From the NCBI GenBank assembly GCA_946414115.1, contig CAMKNF010000018.1:1-18493 (forward strand): a DNA stretch of 18,493 nt, written 5' to 3'. The position numbers and the translations under genes were made by a program. The notes beneath the pieces were generated by a model. It was not told where the DNA came from. It did not search any database and worked only from the letters and a program-made list of their open reading frames with translations. The stretch is from an uncultured Ruminococcus sp. GTDB taxonomy: Bacteria; Bacillota; Clostridia; Oscillospirales; Acutalibacteraceae. Of this stretch, positions 13,619-18,493 are shown one piece after another; within the stretch, counting starts at the first letter, position 1; every line of letters starts with the position of its first letter.

Positions 13619-15337
13619 ATGAAAGAGAAAATACTGAATATACTGAAAAGTGATTTGTTTTTTGCTGTTGCAATAAACGTTGTTATTATGTTATTCTGCA
13701 TAGAGGTGACAACTTTCTCATACGACAGCAGCAAAGATTTTTACAATTCGCTATATATTTGTAATCAGCATTTTTACTACAGCAGTACTATAAATTACAT
13801 ACTTTCTACTATAATCGGTTCTGTTCAGTATGTTTTTGATGGATTCAACTGCTTTGTACTTGCACATATTCTGCTGTCTTTCAGTGCTTTTGTATCTATT
13901 ACTTTTGTTTTTGCCGACAAGTACAGCAAAAGAAAATCGGCAATTATTACTTTTCTTATAAATATTCTTTTTGCATTAAACCATTATGCTGACATTCAAA
14001 GCAGTAAAACAGCGGCTTTGCTGATTACGGCAGGATTTTTGCTTTTACTTAATTCAATTAACAACAAACGCTACAATCTTCCTTGCTGGATTGGTGCGGC
14101 AGAAGTTGCATTTGGCTCATTCTTTGACTTTAAATACTTCTTCATAGGACTTGCGTTCGCCGTTGCTTTCTTTGTAGGAGATTTAATTTCAAAGAGAAAA
14201 TATAAAATTGCATTCAGAAAATTTTTCTGGTATTTCAGACCTTTTTTGATTGTTTTTGCACTAGTTACACTTCTTGTAACCGGACTTAATCAATACTCTT
14301 ATTCTGTTAATCACGCCACAGAGGAAGCCGCAAGCTACTATGAATACGAGCAGGTAACAGACTCAATATCAACACTTCCCTATCCGAATTTTGCAGACCA
14401 CAAAGCGGAACTGAAAAGCGTTGGAATTACAACGGAAAATGAATATGAACTTCTGAAAAGCGGCTACATTGACAAAGATAATTCGCTTAACACCACAACT
14501 CTGAAACTAATTTCTGACATACAGCAAAAGGAAAACAGCAAAACTCTGTTCTTTGTTGCAGGCAATATTTTCACAGATATTTCATACCATATTGCAACTT
14601 TTGACTGCTATGCAATAATTTATCTTGTATTTTTAGCGTTATCAGTTATTTTTATTGTTTTTCACAAACGGCGTTTTGCATTTTTCCCGTTCCTCTATAT
14701 TGCAACAGGTCTTGTAACAAGCATATTGCTTCGTTATCTTTTCTCGGGTGAAACTTACCTGATTTACGGAATTTGGATGATGATGTACGTATTTTTAATG
14801 TATTCGTTTAATTTTGAACAGAAAAGACCACGTAACAATCCGCCTGTTCTGCGAATGAAAAACAGCTATATCTTTATTTCGGGAATATGCGTTATTAGTC
14901 TTTTTGCTTGCTACAGTATGGTATTTCAGAATACTGCAAATCCAATTAAAGAAAGTGACAGCCCTCAAGGTCTGTTTGCAGAAATTGACAGACATCCTGA
15001 CAGGTATTACGTTCTTGACCCTAATACTGCTATGGAATGTATGAAATACACCGAAAACTATATCCATCCGCTATGGGGCTTCCGTCAGGGGTTTCTTGAG
15101 AATGTTGACGGTTTCGGATATTTTCATAACAACGATGAACTTCGCAAAAGAAATATGTCTGAAAATATTTATGAAGCAGTTCTCACATATAATAAGATTT
15201 ATGTTATTGATAAGAATATCACCTTCAGAAAAGAGCGTTATTTGACTTTGAAATACGCAGAAGAAGGTAAATCGGTAAGCTACAATCAAATGTCGGAAAT
15301 TGACGGATATAAGATTTATACTGTTACGCAAAAATAA
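13619..15337 (+). CDS. Polytopic membrane protein of unknown function, GT-C-like architecture
   Basis: 572 residues, with AGGAG 10 bases before the ATG. I do not recognise a specific family. About ten membrane spans are visible, near 13-30, 76-98, 106-121, 130-146, 172-189, 206-223, 329-348, 354-373, 380-396 and 417-434. A soluble segment lies at about 225-310, and a C-terminal soluble domain (about 440-572) contains DRYYVLDPNTAMECMKY and LWGFRQGFLENVDGFGYF. A first loop with acidic residues, many spans and a soluble C-terminal domain resembles membrane glycosyltransferases of the GT-C fold, but no diagnostic DxD/ExD motif is certain. It starts 47 bases after the pseudokinase stop with no terminator between, so the two are likely co-transcribed. 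Confidence 0.65.
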   Translation: MKEKILNILKSDLFFAVAINVVIMLFCIEVTTFSYDSSKDFYNSLYICNQHFYYSSTINYILSTIIGSVQYVFDGFNCFVLAHILLSFSAFVSITFVFADKYSKRKSAIITFLINILFALNHYADIQSSKTAALLITAGFLLLLNSINNKRYNLPCWIGAAEVAFGSFFDFKYFFIGLAFAVAFFVGDLISKRKYKIAFRKFFWYFRPFLIVFALVTLLVTGLNQYSYSVNHATEEAASYYEYEQVTDSISTLPYPNFADHKAELKSVGITTENEYELLKSGYIDKDNSLNTTTLKLISDIQQKENSKTLFFVAGNIFTDISYHIATFDCYAIIYLVFLALSVIFIVFHKRRFAFFPFLYIATGLVTSILLRYLFSGETYLIYGIWMMMYVFLMYSFNFEQKRPRNNPPVLRMKNSYIFISGICVISLFACYSMVFQNTANPIKESDSPQGLFAEIDRHPDRYYVLDPNTAMECMKYTENYIHPLWGFRQGFLENVDGFGYFHNNDELRKRNMSENIYEAVLTYNKIYVIDKNITFRKERYLTLKYAEEGKSVSYNQMSEIDGYKIYTVTQK

Positions 15338-15356
15338 CTTATTACAAAAAAATTAC

Positions 15357-15392
15357 CGCCTAAAATGAGCATATCATTTTAGGCGATTTTTT
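15357..15392. terminator. Bidirectional terminator between convergent genes
   Basis: CGCCTAAAATGA (15357-15368) and TCATTTTAGGCG (15374-15385) form a perfect 12-bp stem with a 5-base loop. A T run follows on the plus strand (15387-15392), and an A run before the stem (AAAAAAATTA, within 15346-15355) gives a T run on the minus strand. It serves both the membrane protein gene ending at 15337 and the LRR/BIG2 gene ending at 15406. Confidence 0.92.
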
Positions 15393-15405
15393 ATTTTGGT
15401 TTGTT

Positions 15406-18195
15406 TTATTCCGTTTCAGTAAGTACGGTTTCTTTTATAATTTCAGTTTCATCATCAATAATTATCGGTGATGATTCAACTTGTACGTCATCTTCAGGAA
15501 CATCAGCTTTTGTCGTATTAACGTACACTGTACAGAATGAAACTTTGCCGTTATAGGTAGTCAGTTTTATTGTCGCAACGCCTGTTCCCTTTGCCGTAAC
15601 TTTTGCCTTGTTGGCGCCAAGCTTTGTGACAGAAGCGATGTTTGAATCTGAACTTTCCCATTTCAGATTAGCGGAATTTGCATAAGAACCGCTGTTTGTA
15701 GACTCTGCAATAATAAATTCATCACCGGTTTTCAGCATAAGCTCTGAAACGTTCAGCTTAACGCTTGTAGGCGCAGGCTTTACGGTTACCTTGCATTGAG
15801 CATTTTTTCCGTTGTAGAGTGTAATCTTCACATACGCCGTACCTACATCCTTTGCAACTATCTGAGCCTTGTTACCGCTTCCTTTTAGCACTGTTGCAAC
15901 AGTGGTATTTGTACTGCTCCACTTAAGGTTTTCAGCATTTGCATATGTTCCGCTGTTGGTGCTTTCCGATACTGTATAGGTTTCTCCTACTCCGAGCGTT
16001 ACGCTTGCAGGATTGGTCTTTACACTTGTAGGTGCATTCTTAACGGTTACCTTGCACGTTGCAGTTATTCCGTTATAGGTTTTAAATGTAATTGTTGCTG
16101 TTCCGTTTGTTTTTGCAGTAATTTTTGCTTTGTTGCCGCTTGTTTTTTCAATTGTGGCAACGTTCGAATTACTGCTTGACCATGTAAAGCTTTTTGCATA
16201 AGAACCGCTGTTTGAATTCTGTGAAATAATAAATGTTTCACCTTTACCGAGAATTATATTTGAATTACTTAATGTAACGCTTGTTGGCGCTGATTTTACA
16301 TTCACCTTGCAGGTTGTACTCTTGCCGTTGTAGGTTTTTACGGTAATATAAGCAGTACCTGTTCCCTTTGCAACGATTTTAGCCTTGTTTCCGCTTGTTT
16401 TTGTAACTGTTGCGACCTTTGTATCTGAACTGCTCCAACCAAACTTCCATGCATATGAGCCCGCATTTGTGCTTTCGGAGATTATATATTCCTCACCTAT
16501 GCCTAATGTCAGATTATTGGTGCTTACCTTAATGCTTGACGGTGCGGCTTTTACAGTTACAGTACAGGATTTTGAAAGACCGTTTGATGTTTTAACAGTT
16601 ATTTTTGCTGTACCGGATTTTTTAGCAGTAACCGTACCATTGCTGTTTACAGTTGCTACAGATGTATTATTGCTTGACCATTTACATGCGCTTCCGGCAA
16701 TACCGGGAGTCACCGTTTTTATAAGCGTGTAAGCTTCACCTACACCGAGAGTTAATGTTGAACGATTCAAACTCACGGAATCCGCTTTGCTGCCCTCAAC
16801 TATTTTTATATTCAGATTTTTGGCATATTTATAAGCGGCACTATCCTTGATACAAGCAATCCGGAAAGGTTCTTTTAAATAGTATTTGTCGCCGTATTTT
16901 ATTACGCCAAACGCATACGTTCCTATATGCTTAACAGTTGCAGGAATTGAAACGGATTTTAGCTTTCCGCAATCCAAAAACGCAAAGGAACCTATATACT
17001 CTACACTTTCAGGAATTGTAACACTTACTAGACCATTGTTTCCCTCACAGATTTCCGCGGCCACATATTTAGTTCCATTCTTGATATTAAGTACATTAAT
17101 ATCAAATCTCGAATATAAAAGATAATTTCCTAAATAGAGTCCATCGTTCACCCAGTTACTTTCATCCCAATAGTAAGGCGTCTGATAAAAAGCGTCTGTA
17201 TAAATCTCAATATATTTATCAGGCAATTTTATTTTTGACATATTTGTACCGTTAAACGCACCGGGTCCAATATACTCTACGCTTTCCGGAATAGTTATTT
17301 CCTTTAGGCCTGAAAAAGCAAATGCACAGGTTGATATGTATTTTACTTTATTGGGAATTTCTATTTTTTCAAGCTTACGGCAATCGTAAAAAACAGAAGC
17401 GGGAATAACCTCTAAATTTTTAGGAAGGATAACCTCGGTGACTTTTGTATTTTCAAAAGCCCTTGTTCCGATATATGCAACATTATCTGGAAATACAAGC
17501 TTTTTTATTGCGGTGCAATAAAAAGCTTGGTCACCTATATAAAGCAGATAGTCAGGAAAAGTAATCTCTTCATTATAAACCGAACAATTATAGAACGCAC
17601 GATTTCCTATTGTCATAAGTGTGTCAGGAAATTTACAAGTCCTTATTTTTTTATTATTGCTGAATGTATAGTCGGCGATAACAGTTGTACCATCTTTTAT
17701 TACGTAATTTTCACGTTGTTTGTTTACGGCAATAAGAAAGTAATTATATCCCGAGCTAACATATAGCATACCGTTATCCCAGTTACCGGAATTATTAAAA
17801 TAAGCAGTATCTGTAAATAGATCTTTGCCGATTTTATATATATTACGGGATAACTTTATAGCAGATAAGTTTTTGCAACCGCTAAAAGCATTATCGTTGA
17901 TAAATTCAACATTTTCAGACATTGTCAGTTGAGTAATGTTCAGATTATCTTTAAATGAACCCTCAAGAATACCTATAACTTCATAACCGCCTAATTTTTG
18001 GGGAATTATTACAGATGAATATTTTCCACTGAATCCTGTTATCGCACAGGTTCCGTCATCGTAAGTCTTATAAGTAAAATTTCCTGTTTCTTCTGCGCTT
18101 ACTGTAAACGGAGTACAGGCAAAAAACGAAAACAACATAGTCAATGACAGAAAAGCACTAAAAAATCTGAATAACCGGTTATTTTTTTCTTTCAT
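15406..18195 (-). CDS. Secreted BspA-like leucine-rich-repeat protein with five BIG2 domains
   Basis: 929 residues from ATG 18195, with AAGGTG 6 bases upstream; an in-frame GTG at 18204 overlaps that site. Residues 1-35 form a signal peptide (hydrophobic core, ending TVSA-EE); the FFAC within it is a poor lipobox. Residues about 45-445 are BspA-type LRR_5 repeats of the form 'I.IP..V.YIG..AF.....L..I.IP'. Two non-standard segments (about 128-175 and 340-385) have the pattern NW.N.GLY.GNYLL...NGTK. Residues about 471-893 hold five BIG2 Ig-like domains of 80-85 residues (pattern TLGVGE ... WSSS...VATV...GTA.ITVKTYNGK...CKVTV). The last 36 residues are acidic with no sorting motif or membrane anchor. 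Likely an extracellular adhesion or surface-binding protein; the ligand is unknown. It probably shares an operon with the partial gene upstream. Confidence 0.88.
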   Translation of the reverse strand: MKEKNNRLFRFFSAFLSLTMLFSFFACTPFTVSAEETGNFTYKTYDDGTCAITGFSGKYSSVIIPQKLGGYEVIGILEGSFKDNLNITQLTMSENVEFINDNAFSGCKNLSAIKLSRNIYKIGKDLFTDTAYFNNSGNWDNGMLYVSSGYNYFLIAVNKQRENYVIKDGTTVIADYTFSNNKKIRTCKFPDTLMTIGNRAFYNCSVYNEEITFPDYLLYIGDQAFYCTAIKKLVFPDNVAYIGTRAFENTKVTEVILPKNLEVIPASVFYDCRKLEKIEIPNKVKYISTCAFAFSGLKEITIPESVEYIGPGAFNGTNMSKIKLPDKYIEIYTDAFYQTPYYWDESNWVNDGLYLGNYLLYSRFDINVLNIKNGTKYVAAEICEGNNGLVSVTIPESVEYIGSFAFLDCGKLKSVSIPATVKHIGTYAFGVIKYGDKYYLKEPFRIACIKDSAAYKYAKNLNIKIVEGSKADSVSLNRSTLTLGVGEAYTLIKTVTPGIAGSACKWSSNNTSVATVNSNGTVTAKKSGTAKITVKTSNGLSKSCTVTVKAAPSSIKVSTNNLTLGIGEEYIISESTNAGSYAWKFGWSSSDTKVATVTKTSGNKAKIVAKGTGTAYITVKTYNGKSTTCKVNVKSAPTSVTLSNSNIILGKGETFIISQNSNSGSYAKSFTWSSSNSNVATIEKTSGNKAKITAKTNGTATITFKTYNGITATCKVTVKNAPTSVKTNPASVTLGVGETYTVSESTNSGTYANAENLKWSSTNTTVATVLKGSGNKAQIVAKDVGTAYVKITLYNGKNAQCKVTVKPAPTSVKLNVSELMLKTGDEFIIAESTNSGSYANSANLKWESSDSNIASVTKLGANKAKVTAKGTGVATIKLTTYNGKVSFCTVYVNTTKADVPEDDVQVESSPIIIDDETEIIKETVLTETE
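15517..16785 (-). repeat. Five tandem BIG2-domain coding repeats, period about 250 bases
   Basis: Five consecutive units encode the BIG2 domains of the LRR protein. Units 2-5 share blocks such as ESTNSGSYA (close variants), SGNKAKI.AKGTGTA and TYNGK..TCKVTVK, and so resemble one another more than unit 1, which lacks the NSGSYA insert. This suggests duplication of one unit within the gene. The repeats are diverged enough that assembly collapse is unlikely, but copy number could vary between strains. Confidence 0.8.
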
Positions 18196-18210
18196 AGCAA
18201 TCACCTTGTT

Positions 18211-18441
18211 TTAGTTAATATCCCAACGTGTTTGTCCGTTGTTTATTGAATAATCTGTTGTATTTGAACCGGAATCAATTTCTTCACCTATTCCATCCAT
18301 ATCGTCTGTAGTTTCACTTTTGCCATACGGAAAAAGAACTTCATCGGGAAGATCGGGAATTGAATATTTAGAGAAATCAGTAATCGGTACATAAGAATTA
18401 TTATTGCTGTTATCCTGATAGCTTTCATTAGAATAATCCTT
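18211..18441 (-). CDS. C-terminal fragment of an unrecognised secreted-type protein
   Basis: On the minus strand a frame of 76 codons runs from 18441 to a TAA at 18211-18213, 15 bases before the LRR gene. The product is acidic and rich in Asn, Ser and Asp (e.g. ITDFSKYSIPDLPDEVLFPYG and TTDDMDGIGEE), like the C-terminal tail of an extracellular protein. Codon choice looks normal for the window. No start codon fits: upstream in frame is a TAA at 18442-18444, just where the sequence character changes. It is probably the 3' end of a longer gene whose upstream part was lost to a chimeric contig end. No family recognised. Confidence 0.5.
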   Translation of the reverse strand, partial: KDYSNESYQDNSNNNSYVPITDFSKYSIPDLPDEVLFPYGKSETTDDMDGIGEEIDSGSNTTDYSINNGQTRWDIN

Positions 18442-18493
18442 TTAATACACAATATGTGCATGATGGAAAGAATGGTTTTATTGTCAAAGAAGT
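18436..18493 (+). other. Possible chimeric contig end with a glycosyltransferase-like reading frame
   Basis: On the plus strand from about 18435 the frame reads NPFNTQYVHDGKNGFIVKE to the end of the window. V-x-DGKNGF-(I/L)-V is the pattern near the C-terminal nucleotide-sugar site of GT4-type glycosyltransferases. A TAG closes this frame just upstream (18429-18431), so the gene cannot extend leftwards. Together with the broken minus-strand frame ending at the same place, this suggests a junction with foreign or misplaced sequence near 18430-18445. The stretch is short and the call is tentative. Confidence 0.35.

Noticed and set aside
15517..16785. Direct-repeat array resembling CRISPR or a minisatellite
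   Set aside because: The roughly 250-base periodicity is fully explained by tandem BIG2 protein domains; no short identical repeats with spacers.
18280..18428. Short minus-strand ORF starting ATGAAAGCTATC near the right end, with AAAAGGA before it
   Set aside because: It looks like a signal-peptide start but runs only about 45 codons, in a different frame from the better-composed frame that ends beside the LRR gene. Probably a shadow, although a frameshift joining the two cannot be excluded.

Overview
The window reads as one contig from a low-GC Gram-positive bacterium, most likely a gut Clostridia of the Ruminococcus/Oscillospiraceae type. This is judged by eye from an AT-rich composition, strong AGGAGG-like ribosome binding sites, the Firmicutes-restricted TIGR04086 gene beside yajC, a secreted CBM26-type starch-binding protein, and a BspA-type leucine-rich-repeat protein with BIG2 domains. 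No database search was possible, so family names rest on motif recognition.

Layout. Bases 1-45 are Illumina TruSeq-type adapter, not genome. From 46 to about 7.85 kb all genes are on the minus strand: a secreted starch-binding protein (3' end lost at the adapter); the c-di-AMP pair cdaA-cdaR; a DUF3343 protein with an EF2568-type cysteine desulfurase; and a lysine/diaminopimelate operon asd-dapA-dapB behind a good sigma-A promoter. At about 8 kb the direction flips. queA and tgt (queuosine tRNA modification) are followed by yajC with its own consensus promoter and a small TIGR04086 membrane protein. Next comes a 734-residue transmembrane pseudokinase-PASTA-YARHG protein and a 572-residue polytopic membrane protein. 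A 12-bp-stem bidirectional terminator separates these from the convergent, minus-strand LRR/BIG2 surface protein. Upstream of that protein is only the C-terminal end of another gene before the contig end, where the last ~55 bases look chimeric.

How the genes fit together. Several genes serve the cell envelope: c-di-AMP signalling, lysine/DAP supply for peptidoglycan, YajC, and the PASTA/YARHG pseudokinase, whose extracellular half probably senses cell wall. The pseudokinase is the most novel-looking element. It keeps the kinase fold landmarks but has lost the HRD aspartate, the catalytic-loop lysine and the DFG motif, yet retains a membrane span, one PASTA domain and a C-terminal YARHG domain.

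Start codons matter here. cdaR and the TIGR04086 gene appear to use TTG and asd uses GTG. tgt has no standard start in the right place and apparently uses CTG at 9090 (or carries a base error). Several long ORFs also have better starts internally, judged by ribosome binding sites.
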